NCBI GenBank assembly: GCA_030386875.1
Contig: CM059563.1
Location: 48,115,602-48,179,601, forward strand
Source: Morinoia aosen
Lineage: Eukaryota; Arthropoda; Malacostraca; Amphipoda; Talitridae
DNA: 64,000 nt
Direction of reading: 5' to 3'
Part shown: piece after piece, positions 46,901 to 52,455 of the stretch
How the letters are laid out: each line of letters begins with the position of its first letter
Position numbering within the stretch: the stretch's first letter is position 1
The notes under the pieces: model-generated
The model's input: the letters and a program-made list of their open reading frames with translations, nothing else
Told to the model about the DNA's origin: nothing
The model's database searches: none
Position numbers and translations under genes: made by a program

Positions 46901-48555
46901 TTCTCTGATGAGAACATAATTTCCCGAAATGAATGTTAAATAAAAATTTTTGTTTAAATAAAATGGAATCACTTTCTGACGGATCACCTTTGTTCGGTTC
47001 ACAGTTATTTTTTTGTTCAACCCTATTTCTTTGTTTTTCGAAGTTCAATTTTTTATTAACTTTTTTCAGACGTGCTGTTTCCACGCGTAGGGTGTGAAAT
47101 ACACCTCGTGCATAGGTTAAAAACTACATCACTCGGATTGAACAAAAAAAATAATATGTTTCATCACATAATGATGTGTTTGGTGTTTTACTCCTTTACT
47201 TAGAAATTCCTTCGTGTGGTCGCAGGAATGTTAACTAACCAATAGAATCTGACCACCGCATTTTGTTTTTTGCATTTTAGTTCCCATATAGATATTTTAT
47301 TTCGTAACATTTCCTCTTTGTACTTCCATATCTCAATTTATTGAGTAGGAGAATTTTCTTTTCAATTTTTTATCGTGTTTTCTATTATTCGGGACCGTTT
47401 AATCAGAGTTAACACTATGCGCATTCCAGCAATTTTTCTGTTTGCATACAAACATCGTGTTATTCCCCTTTATTCCCCTAAAATTTTTCTTTATGCCCAT
47501 AATTTTATTCAATTTTTTTGCCTCGAATTTTTTATTATCAAAATAAATTTAACTGTACCCTTGTACTGCAATGTTTTTATTTAATAGCGTATTATTCTAA
47601 ACATACTACCTATGATCATATCGTATTTCTTTGAATAAACTTCTTCATTCATGAACCAAATTTTTTTCGTGTTTGAGTTTGGGTTGTTCAGTAGTTTTTC
47701 TCGTCAGCATGTGAAGTGAACTGAGTAAATGGCATGCGGATTCTATCGTCAGAAGCCACTCACAGAATTCGGATAGATGAGCCATACGGGTGTTGGGTAA
47801 ATACATTTATTTGTTACGTATTAATCTAATCGTAAGTTCCTTATATGCTCGATGAACAGGTACAAACCGCTGTGGTTCCTCTACGACATCTCGTACACGC
47901 TCTACAGTTTGATCGGAATACTCGTGTGCGTCATCGTGGGCTTAGTGGTTACCTTTGCTACAGGTATAAATAACTCAACAGTTAATCAATTAATTAGAAC
48001 GTTTAGTATCATAAGAGTGATAGTAGAAGTGAATGCTTCCACACTCTACATTATCGATTGTCCGAAGAGATATAAATTAACCCATTTCACTCGGTCTTTC
48101 AGTCAAAACGATTTGTGAAAGTTTCATTTTTTCGACAGAAATGCAGACGACACCAACAAGCCGAAATATTTCATAAATTCTTCGGCAGAAGGTGTGCCAT
48201 TGCTTCACCCCCACTACATATAAGAGATAAGGTTCTATTTTGTTCTTATTTCAAATATTCAGTTTCACTACCAGAGATGTACAATATACAATGAGGATAA
48301 TAAGTTAAATAGTGCATCTAAGTTAGGCCGTGCATTAAAAACTTGAATAATTTTCTCAAAACAGGTTGTGACGATTTATCAACCGTCAAGCCAGAACACG
48401 TGATTCACTGCCTGAGACGACGAGTTGGGCTGAGAGATTCAGGAACTTCTGCGGAAACGGAATCGATCCTCCAAGATTTAGTCGATTTCAAGGAGACAGA
48501 ATTGCAGAGAAGAGGTCGTGTTACTCACAAGACAGTCAACACGAGCGTTATGTAG
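19741..48555 (+). CDS. SLC5-family sodium:solute symporter (monocarboxylate/multivitamin-transporter-like), gene B, 11 exons
   Basis: A complete gene. Exons 19,741-19,954; 21,864-21,997; 27,756-27,944; 29,689-29,843; 30,307-30,447; 33,396-33,614; 33,796-33,914; 39,033-39,220; 40,619-40,773; 47,860-47,963; 48,365-48,555 join in phase (1,809 nt) to 602 residues plus TAG. All ten introns have GT donors and AG acceptors. Length and layout fit SLC5 carriers (usually about 600 residues, 13 membrane segments). Family hallmarks are FGVVDY at the N-terminus, the ILG-YPSEAYAYG block, GGMKAVVWTDLFQ (about residues 180-192), ASVQRL, and FSGTLSTISSVLNA in the segment that carries the Na2 site in this fold. 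Such proteins couple plasma-membrane Na+ entry to uptake of small organic anions or vitamins. The substrate here cannot be read from sequence. Introns 2, 5 and 9 hold transposon relics. Residue 49 is Gly where the family and gene C have Arg. Confidence 0.9.
21864..21997 (+). CDS. Gene B exon 2
   Basis: Acceptor TTTTTTCCCAG|GC; donor AACGAG|GTAAGG. Encodes about residues 72-116: GYPSEAYAYG, then a hydrophobic segment VPGLILGLLV, VFYGLQMKSINE. Enters in phase 1 and leaves in phase 0. Confidence 0.9.
24093..24398. repeat. Long inverted repeat (about 86-bp arms) in intron 2 of gene B
   Basis: Arm 1 (24,093-24,178) and arm 2 (24,313-24,398) are imperfect reverse complements. Both contain AAATGCATCTCCT, CATTGGATGCGGAAAG and a terminal CAAAAAG, and 134 bp of A+T-rich sequence separates them. 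No coding frame is seen. It resembles a foldback or MITE-type element, but no target duplication could be defined. Confidence 0.75.
24559..24650. repeat. G/C-rich hairpin-forming sequence in intron 2 of gene B
   Basis: GGGGAAGGAGTAG is followed after a short gap by CTACTTCCCCTTCCCC, an inverted repeat. Just downstream CCCCCGTAGCGGGGG forms a second perfect small hairpin. It lies in an otherwise A+T-rich intron and overlaps 100-codon open frames on both strands that have no recognised product. Confidence 0.6.
25284..26620 (-). mobile_element. Non-LTR retrotransposon relic (jockey/I-like) in intron 2 of gene B
   Basis: On the minus strand, 26,620 to about 26,440 encodes FDIRGAAHDWFISYLTNPKQ and then GVPQGSVLGPLLFLI, a diagnostic reverse-transcriptase block. 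About 20 codons later, in another frame, comes FADDSTL, the catalytic YADD-type motif (about 26,385-26,405). Roughly 0.9 kb further on (25,538-25,284) an open frame resembles the C-terminal region of such polymerases (FTLPYFSIAQPQHSIPS). The spacing fits one element. It has lost the 5' half including the endonuclease, carries at least one frameshift beside the active site, and is not functional. It is antisense to the host gene. Confidence 0.75.
26351..26620 (-). pseudogene. Reverse transcriptase fragment with GVPQGSVLG and FADD motifs
   Basis: Translated from the minus strand this segment gives the palm motifs of a non-LTR reverse transcriptase. A frame break lies between the FLI..ND block and FADDS, and a stop occurs in the first frame after it. 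It is the best-preserved piece of the minus-strand relic in intron 2. Confidence 0.8.
27756..27944 (+). CDS. Gene B exon 3
   Basis: Acceptor TATTTCAG|TAT; donor GCTGTG|GTGAGC. Exactly 63 codons (residues 117-179). Begins YIMLRF, then two membrane segments around MLIINTMIQILLLGIYLYAP and EVYILVTGVVVTVYCAV. Confidence 0.9.
29689..29843 (+). CDS. Gene B exon 4
   Basis: Acceptor CCCTGTAG|GGA; donor ATCAA|GTAAAG. Carries the family signature GGMKAVVWTDLFQ followed by the membrane segment TIVIFIGIVMIAVSSLW. Leaves in phase 2. Confidence 0.92.
30307..30447 (+). CDS. Gene B exon 5
   Basis: Acceptor ACACAG|CATG; donor AAGGG|GTGAGC. Encodes ERHTITNTFIMGATTYAYLF and the conserved ASVQRL block near residues 264-269, then SLRNAK. 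Leaves in phase 2. Confidence 0.9.
30637..31250 (-). mobile_element. Mariner-type transposon relic in intron 5 of gene B
   Basis: The left end (AGGGTGTTTCAGAATAAGAG) and the reverse complement of the right end (CAGGGTGTTCCAGAACACGA) are inverted repeats of about 40 bp. TA lies outside the left end (30,635-30,636) and TA/TATAA at the right. The minus strand carries a WPPRSPDM-type block (RC of about 31,030-31,055) near the C-terminal end of a DDE transposase, followed by degraded frames. Length is about 0.6 kb, so most of the transposase is gone. Confidence 0.7.
33396..33614 (+). CDS. Gene B exon 6
   Basis: Acceptor TTTTTTCAG|AGTT; donor ATTGAG|GTAAGG. Encodes two membrane segments, the intervening loop (YHGCDPLTMGLIQ, residues about 302-314) and the start of the FSGTL-S motif, whose Ser codon is split by intron 6. 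Confidence 0.9.
33796..33914 (+). CDS. Gene B exon 7
   Basis: Acceptor CTCTGCAG|TACC; donor CTGA|GTAAGT. Completes the FSGTLSTISSVLNA motif, then AVPTMLWNDFF and a basic loop. The adjacent Ser/Thr residues in STISS correspond to the Na+-binding segment of the family. Confidence 0.9.
36700..37146 (-). CDS. Unidentified 148-codon open frame in intron 7 of gene B
   Basis: A single uninterrupted frame on the strand opposite the host gene, with a Met start and TGA/TAA-type end. No signal peptide or clear membrane segment is evident. The N-terminal part (IPLLTEFFDHEV...) has a faint resemblance to hAT-type transposase fragments of the kind that contain a 'V..YFD' stretch, but I cannot confirm this. 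It is longer than most chance frames here, but no poly(A) signal, inverted ends or spliced context was found. It could be a transposon fragment, a nested gene or chance. Confidence 0.3.
   Translation of the reverse strand: MNNSVSTIIPLLTEFFDHEVVRDKLLLMKSFTPNGFHASIIPRLISKLPSNIHSASSDQMSLYLFNFISTFFADIPYDIVSVNESSVSVANHPMFFAPTTKEEPLYEPRSRSSTERKIEPGGTEWSRLRGSSLNRSFCARVLLGSLFS
38497..38723 (+). repeat. Tandem repeat, three units of 71-73 bp, intron 7 of gene B
   Basis: Units at 38,497-38,569, 38,570-38,640 and 38,641-38,713, each containing GAGCGCTAGT or GAACGCTAGT, GTGTGTCATATG and TCATCAAAATATTCAAAAT, then a partial fourth unit. The middle unit is 2 bp shorter. Near-identity of the units points to recent amplification. 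Confidence 0.9.
39033..39220 (+). CDS. Gene B exon 8
   Basis: Two acceptors lie in tandem, CGAG|CAG|CG (39,031-39,035). Use of the first gives LLTAMILG, the second LLTMILG, a one-alanine difference; both keep the frame. Donor ATC|GTGAGT. Encodes two membrane segments around GLGMIGLAFMA and GPFTGVFVMGIAVPIV. The exon starts at 39,033 or 39,036. Confidence 0.88.
40055..40130 (+). repeat. Degenerate CCTAA-like tract in intron 8 of gene B
   Basis: A run of imperfect TAACC/TATCC/CTAAT pentamers (for example CTAACCCAACCTAACCTATC). It resembles a worn interstitial copy of the (TTAGG)n arthropod telomere repeat read on the other strand. The paralogous tract in unit A (9540-9595) sits at the junction where the 5' flank meets intron 8 sequence. 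Confidence 0.6.
40619..40773 (+). CDS. Gene B exon 9
   Basis: Acceptor CTCTCACAG|GTC; donor GAGAA|GTAAGA. Encodes MSWIGIGAQLYG and a long polar loop with two N-glycosylation sequons, NVS and NVT, consistent with the large extracellular loop of this branch. A decayed paralogous copy lies at 10,001-10,151. Confidence 0.9.
41744..42070 (+). repeat. 5' LTR of the gypsy-type element
   Basis: 327 bp, starting TGTTGTATAGTGACG and ending GATATTACA. Identical in length to the 3' LTR and differing at three positions (one near 41,890 and two near 42,056-42,059). A short open frame inside the LTR (41,753-41,962) is repeated in the other LTR and is not considered a gene. Confidence 0.93.
42134..43111 (+). 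CDS. gag of the LTR retrotransposon
   Basis: 325 codons ending in TAA. The N-terminal 200 residues are helical capsid-like (for example YEELEEKLTQQFEIEKSIVG), followed by two Cys-rich zinc-knuckle-like motifs around residues 198-235: CISCGTKQKHLAKNC and CHTCGKLGHISKVC (CX2CX4HX4C). These bind RNA during particle assembly. The frame ends in a T TTT TTA heptamer followed by GAG TAA, with pol in the -1 frame. The gag frame itself is intact. Confidence 0.85.
   Translation: MAYSTVSCPPFDVEVETVSEFLERWKVQSADALQKAGNNGGKKASILTKALPVNIITDLQRRIKPTLLTEATYEELEEKLTQQFEIEKSIVGASVTFLNRKQGANESIESYAKTLNDLASACNYGNCCRDRLLRDAFVAGLHSAQILSAVLQKCDSKSFNECVEHAKLIEQLSSDAQDIIREDSSSSYFTTEKLPPNYICISCGTKQKHLAKNCYALKLKCHTCGKLGHISKVCKSTTAARPPPAMPTRRGPTQGKFDAARTYTVQSGRSGCCGNVGREDVLMKNSRMPLQKNEAVLQKPGNEGGDGNHQHECSDYSPNDFNFLE
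43099..43105 (+). promoter_or_regulatory. Slippery heptamer for -1 ribosomal frameshift (gag to pol)
   Basis: T TTT TTA, in the correct register (codons TTT TTA of gag), two codons before the gag TAA. A -1 slip moves the ribosome to the frame that continues through the protease region (AGA GTA AAC ...). The heptamer matches the well-known U UUU UUA class. No downstream pseudoknot was worked out. Confidence 0.7.
43112..43482 (+). pseudogene. pol, protease segment (ends in premature TAG)
   Basis: In the -1 frame relative to gag. The retropepsin-type active site is LLDNGSAVSTI (D-N-G-S in place of the usual D-T/S-G). A C-terminal NLLGRDI block is the second family landmark. The frame is stopped by TAG at 43,480-43,482 before the reverse transcriptase. 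Beyond the TAG the same frame reopens (43,492-43,683), which suggests a single-base change rather than a natural end. Confidence 0.8.
43492..44824 (+). pseudogene. pol, reverse transcriptase and RNase H segment with frame breaks
   Basis: The first part (43,492 to about 43,630) is in the protease frame. A one-base shift near 43,628 moves the reading to the frame that carries the polymerase: DSQWASPTVNVLKSDGSVR, KIDLSNAFLQIPL (first catalytic Asp), YLPYGLRASPGIFQAF and VYQDDLL (catalytic YXDD). RNase H begins with LETDSSGYGVAA and continues to NYSNIERESL. Near 44,621 a change of one base in the opposite direction returns to the original frame, so the last part of this open frame (to 44,824) is out of frame. 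The two shifts compensate each other. Confidence 0.85.
44623..46107 (+). CDS. pol, RNase H end and integrase segment
   Basis: 494 residues, back in the protease frame. It starts in the tail of RNase H (IIHNDHKPL). The integrase has an HHCC zinc domain (HDGHPG ... CCPQC), a catalytic core with VDHFF (first Asp), VSDNASNFSS (second Asp) and SPASNGQAERGVR (Glu, D,D-35-E spacing), and a C-terminal basic region with GPKWLKGIIV. TGA follows, then the polypurine tract and 3' LTR, so no envelope frame fits. It is not a separate gene but the downstream end of pol. Confidence 0.85.
   Translation: MVFGVEKFKKFLLGAKFIIHNDHKPLCKLFAHDKGVPLNCSARIQRWALRLSQFDYVFRYSKGKCNVNSDCLSRLPLPTTVRELEPYEMIFAVNTLDKTPVTCENIKTHTDMDSELCQLKQYIKFGMPPKPDPNFSKFKNLLPQMTIMKGCILYKERVFIPKSLRSLVLETFHDGHPGICGMKSLARSVIWFPGMDKTIEDIVKCCPQCQLNRAKPKSRNVELPTPSRPFERIHVDHFFYENKIVFIAVDALSKYIECEVVPSTSVSDTVDALRMIFSRNGLCDVLVSDNASNFSSQDFKDFLISNGIEHLTPPPYSPASNGQAERGVRVIKDLLKKLSSSESFKSRLAKALFQSHCIPHSVTKIVPSVALNNRKFVTSKDRVHPKFSVSRSKPMYVTQFDVGDHVLALNLRNGPKWLKGIIVSKVAVNIFHVQILALNVIWKRHSNQLLHSSLESTGSGAAETPAFQPVDSSPEQNEPRRSGRITKPVIRIGC
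46139..46152 (+). promoter_or_regulatory. Polypurine tract of the LTR retrotransposon
   Basis: AAAGGGAGGGAAG, ending just before the 3' LTR. This is the plus-strand DNA primer site during reverse transcription. Confidence 0.85.
46153..46479 (+). repeat. 3' LTR of the gypsy-type element
   Basis: 327 bp, TGTTGTATAGTG...GATATTACA, followed by the target duplication AAACC. Confidence 0.93.
47860..47963 (+). CDS. Gene B exon 10
   Basis: Acceptor GATGAACAG|G; donor GCTACAG|GTATAA. Encodes YKPLWFLYDISYTLYS and the last membrane segment LIGILVCVIVGLVVTFATG. The preceding intron (7.1 kb) contains the LTR retrotransposon. Confidence 0.9.
48365..48555 (+). CDS. Gene B exon 11 (C-terminal tail and stop)
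   Basis: Acceptor CAAAACAG|GT. Encodes the cytoplasmic tail from CDDLSTVKPEHVIHC to VNTSVM and ends in TAG at 48,553-48,555. The charged tail has no membrane segment. No clear AATAAA signal was seen in the next few hundred bases. Confidence 0.88.
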
Positions 48556-49059
48556 ATATGATGTCGTTCTGTACATGCGCTTTATTAATGAAGAAGTACA
48601 TCGCCAGCGGTTCGTTCCTGTGCAAAAACATGAAATTCATGCATCAGTGAAAAATTTAATGTTATTGAATGGAAAACATTATTGGTGTTTTCTACTTTCC
48701 ATTTATGTTTTCCCTATTTTCTATTGTAACACATTTTTCTCTACAGTTACTATTGATGGAACAAAATGGCGTCGCTAAAAACTTATTTGTTTTTTAAGAT
48801 TTTGTGATCACATCGAATGTAAATCAGCTCCCGAAATAGAGAAAAAACAATTCATTACTTTGAAATAGGGTGCTAAGTTCCAGATAACCTATATATATGC
48901 TCAACATCACCTTCTCGAATGGTAGTTAGACCGCCGTAAGCAATTTCACTTTGTATGCCTTGATAGTTTCTTCGGATTTGATAAATCGTTAATACTGTAG
49001 AGTATAGATTAGTTTGTCTATTTGTATCAGCTCGAACTCCCTTGTCTAAAAAAGAATTA
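48556..49059. other. 3' flank of gene B
   Basis: A+T-rich; presumed 3' untranslated and intergenic sequence. I see no canonical AATAAA in the first 300 bases, so the poly(A) site is not placed. The open frame 48,518-48,778 overlaps the stop region of gene B in another frame and is not supported. Confidence 0.4.
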
Positions 49060-49643
49060 CGAGGGTTAGTCAAAAAGTTCTCAGACAAATGTCATAATTT
49101 TGAACTGAACCGAGATTTACAAGTTTTTACAAGTTGAAACCTGTCCTTAGAGCTTTCTTGATAACTTGCAGCTGTCTCATCAGTCTATTTCAGGTCAGCA
49201 TTGAGAGAGGTTGCATCTCAAAATAGTAATTTTCAACTCTTCAAATGGCAAATTTTGAAATCAGAGCTAACATCAAATTTTTAATTAAACTGAATTAGAA
49301 AACTGTTAAGAACATCGAAGCTTTACAGCAGGTTTATGGAGACTCTGCACCATGTAGAGCAGTCGTTTATGATTGGATTAAACGCTTTAAAGAGGGAAGA
49401 GTCTAACTTGATGACCCTCGAGGAGGAAGACCCACCACAGCAACAAATGAAGAAAACATCTCTTTTGTACAGAACCTAAAGGAACAAGCCCCCCCCTATT
49501 CTATCAGGAAAGCATTTACAGGTGGAAACATAGATAACAAAAGTGTATAGACAACAATGAAGCTTATGTAGAAAAATAAAAGCAATGAGTTGTTAAAAAA
49601 AGAAATTATGGCATTTGTCTGAGAACTTTTTGACCACCCCTCG
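49060..49643 (+). mobile_element. Short internally deleted mariner element
   Basis: 584 bp between TA dinucleotides (49,058-49,059 and 49,644-49,645). Ends CGAGGGTTAGTCAAAAAG and, in reverse complement, CGAGGGGTGGTCAAAAAG, with TTCTCAGACAAATG and CATAATTT continuing the inverted repeat for about 40 bp. It keeps only the beginning of a transposase (49,245-49,551). The catalytic region is lost, so it can move only with help from another copy. Confidence 0.88.
49245..49551 (+). pseudogene. Mariner transposase N-terminal fragment
   Basis: From ATG at 49,245 a single frame reads a mariner-type DNA-binding domain: NFEIRANIKFLIKL, then IEALQQVYGDSAPCRAVVYD and WIKRFKEGR, ending near DDPRGGRPTTA. 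Stops lie at the 18th codon and after FKEGRV, with the frame otherwise kept. The catalytic Asp residues are absent because the element is deleted. Confidence 0.85.
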
Positions 49644-49645
49644 TA

Positions 49646-52050
49646 CAATATAACCATTCACAAGACGATCATTTATTAGACGATTCAACGTGCTGTGCGT
49701 TACAACAGCCAGTAATGCAGTAAGAGCACATGCACAGCTTGTGATGCAGTCAATGTGGGATTTTTTCGCTAAGTTTCAACGTAGAAACATGAACAAAGAT
49801 TGACCACGTCTTGATTAATTGGTGGCCGGTTCGAGTACCGGGTTGCTCATTACTTTTCACATCATCTCCGTCGTCTCCGACCTCGTGATGAAACCCGTAA
49901 ATATATCCAGGCATGATTCCCGACTTAGCATCATAGCAATGACGTCACACTACTGGTTATAACAATGGCACCAGTTTAAATTATTAGAATATAAAATAGA
50001 AGTAAGCGACTAGCTCAAAATAATTTCTACCTGAACTTTTGCAAAATGAAGTATGAATGTTCAAAAACTTTTTTCAAATAGGGTATGCGTAGATATTTGG
50101 AGTCATACTATTCATAGATATATTTGCCTTAGTTATTCTGTACTTTCTAATTTGAATGCCTTTTGAAGGGCAAAATCGCAGTAGGAGCGTTAGGGCACTT
50201 AAATTGAAGTTGCTGATCAGCCAGATTCAGGAGATAAATAGAATTTAGAACTTTGTTCCGTTGGTTGATTGAATAGAATAAAACCTTTGCAACCAACGTT
50301 TTTTGACGACCTCATATTGAATAGGACCAACATGATCTGGAAAATGATGGAAGAAGCTCTCAAGTGGTAAAGTGCTGAGTGTTAAAATGAGTGCCCTAAT
50401 GCATTGATATTTCAGCCCATGCATTACAATCTTTCTTTTATTTAAAGTTCCGTAGTCTTATGGTGCAGGCTACTGTCAGGCCCAAACAAGTTCGACTAAA
50501 CTTATACTTGCTGCCATACCAGAAAATATAAAGACGAACTGAAATTTTTAAATTCACTAATTGCTAAGAAAATATCAATGCATACTTATTAGGATTTTTC
50601 AATGCCTGGTCAGCCCGTATCCAAGGCTTATCAATGTTAGGTTGGAACTCACCCTTTTAATTCGTCTTAGTGGCGCAAAATCTTGTCAAGACTTCTACGA
50701 ACAGGCCTGAAGACATTGGAAGTATTAAATCCAGTAAATCGGTTATTATTTTCTGTCGGGATATGGAAAAAAATCTGTTTACTTAGATTTAAATGTACAA
50801 CAAAGGTTCATTGATGGAAGATTGAATTGTATTCAAAATGCTTGGCAAAGATACGTAGAGGGACCAAGTAGTGGCCAGCATTAGGTTGTATGCCCAAGAC
50901 TTACATTACTTTTGTTCAATCATGCTAACGACTATTATGAGAGAGGATATTTTATTTATAATCATATATTTCTCCTTTTGTCTTCGGTTTTCAATACGTT
51001 CTTCAGCATGAAAACATCAATACAATTTTGTTAATTCATCTATATGATTGCAATTTACCAGAATAAAGGTAAAAAAATCTTATGATCCATTTCCTCAGTT
51101 GCGTAATGAAAAATCTGAAAAAAATAAAAAAATATAAAACATCAAATTTAGTGCAACCAACGGATACGTTGTTTTCCTCGAACAGAGCTACGTGAGTAAA
51201 TGAATTCATGAAATCAAGTGCTAAATTAGACCGAGTAACAACACTGTAGGTCACCTATGGAACGCTTTTTAATTCTATGGAAAGAATTTGTCATCAATTT
51301 TAGAAGCTGAATATACTCTGCATTAAAAGTGAAACGTGATTGGAAATGAGAGCAGCGTCGTCAGTTGAAAAACAGCACCAATCTCACCCAATAGAACAGT
51401 CGATCTATATTGAGGCCCGAATATTTCTTAGTAGGCCAGATGTGAGAAATGCAACATGTTAACTAAGGTATGCAACATTTTGGGATGTAAATGTTCAACG
51501 ATGTTTCGAATTAATGAAAATTGAACGAAAAAACCTCAGTGTCCGAATTTTTACACAGAAGTTTCTAGGAGATGTTGAGAATAACATAGTATAGCAAACA
51601 ATAGTCGCTCGGATTGGCTCAAGCGATCACGTTTGCAAGGCTAATCCTTGTGTCAACACCTCGTGACCGCCCTTTCCTACTTAAACCTTGCTCAACTCAC
51701 ATGCAGATTTCTTCTTCCACCGCGAATAGGATGTCATTAGTTTCCTGGACATCAACATCAATTTTCCATAAAAAGTGTAGACCAATTTCACCTAGCATTT
51801 TACCTTGGCTGAACATTGCTTGTTCGAAGCTTCGAGTGAAAGGACGTCCGGAATACCCCTATTTCATGTTCTTATATTTCTTTCTGACGTAACGCAAACT
51901 TGTTGGTGAATTTTGTCTACATTTTTCTGAGATGTTCAGTCTTGTTAGTGGCACTTTAGCTTAATTAATCGATCCTAATACGTTACGTACGACCTGCTCC
52001 TGCTCACCCTTTTCTGCTCTTGGCGTGCATTCACTGTGCGCGAGGAGCGA
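49646..52050. other. Intergenic DNA downstream of gene B
   Basis: No gene recognised. A sequence GGTGGCCGGTTCGAGTACCGG at about 49,824-49,845 resembles a tRNA-type B box, as in tRNA-derived SINEs, but no A box or full tRNA fold is present. A minus-strand stretch of about 53 open codons around 51,710-51,870 contains no assignable motif. Confidence 0.4.
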
Positions 52051-52455
52051 GGGAGTGCCTTGCCTGTACTTCAGGAGCCAAACCGCGCCCTGCCTGTTTT
52101 CGGGAACTAGAGCGGGCCTTGCGTGTAATCGAGGAGCCAAACTGCGCCTCGCCTGTACTCGGAAACCAGGGCGTGCCTTGCCTGTAATTGAGGAGGGAGC
52201 CAAACTGCGCCTCGCCTGTACTCGGGAACCAGGGCGTGCCTTGCCTGTAATTGAGGAGCCAAACTGCGCCTCGCCTGTACTCGGGAACCAGGGCGTGCCT
52301 TGCGTGTAATTGAGGAGTCAAACTGCGCCTCGCATGTACTCGGGAACCAGGGCGTGCCTTGCGTGTAATTGAGGAGCCAAACTGCGCCTAGCCTGTACTC
52401 GAGAACCAGGACGCGCCTTGCCTGTACTCGGGAACCAGGGCGTGCCTTGCGTGTT
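52051..52455. repeat. 59-bp G+C-rich minisatellite
   Basis: About six to seven imperfect copies of a 59-bp unit such as GAGGAGCCAAACTGCGCCTC|GCCTGTACTCGGGAACCAGG|GCGTGCCTTGCCTGTAATT. Each unit is itself two related halves of about 29-30 bp (CCTGTACTCGGGAACC and CCTGTAATTGAGGAGCC), so there is a higher-order repeat. It stands out from the A+T-rich background and produces open frames of over 90 codons on both strands. These are by-products of the repeat, not genes. Confidence 0.92.

Noticed and set aside
49820..49850. tRNA-like B box (GGTTCGAGTACC) as a possible tRNA or SINE
   Set aside because: No matching A box, acceptor stem or cloverleaf could be built, and no SINE tail was found.
51710..51880. 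Minus-strand open stretch of about 53 codons that looks protein-like
   Set aside because: No family recognised, and stops bound it closely on both sides; too short to support.
52025..52321. Overlapping open frames of more than 90 codons on both strands
   Set aside because: They are produced by the 59-bp G+C-rich minisatellite, which lacks stop codons in several frames; no independent coding evidence.
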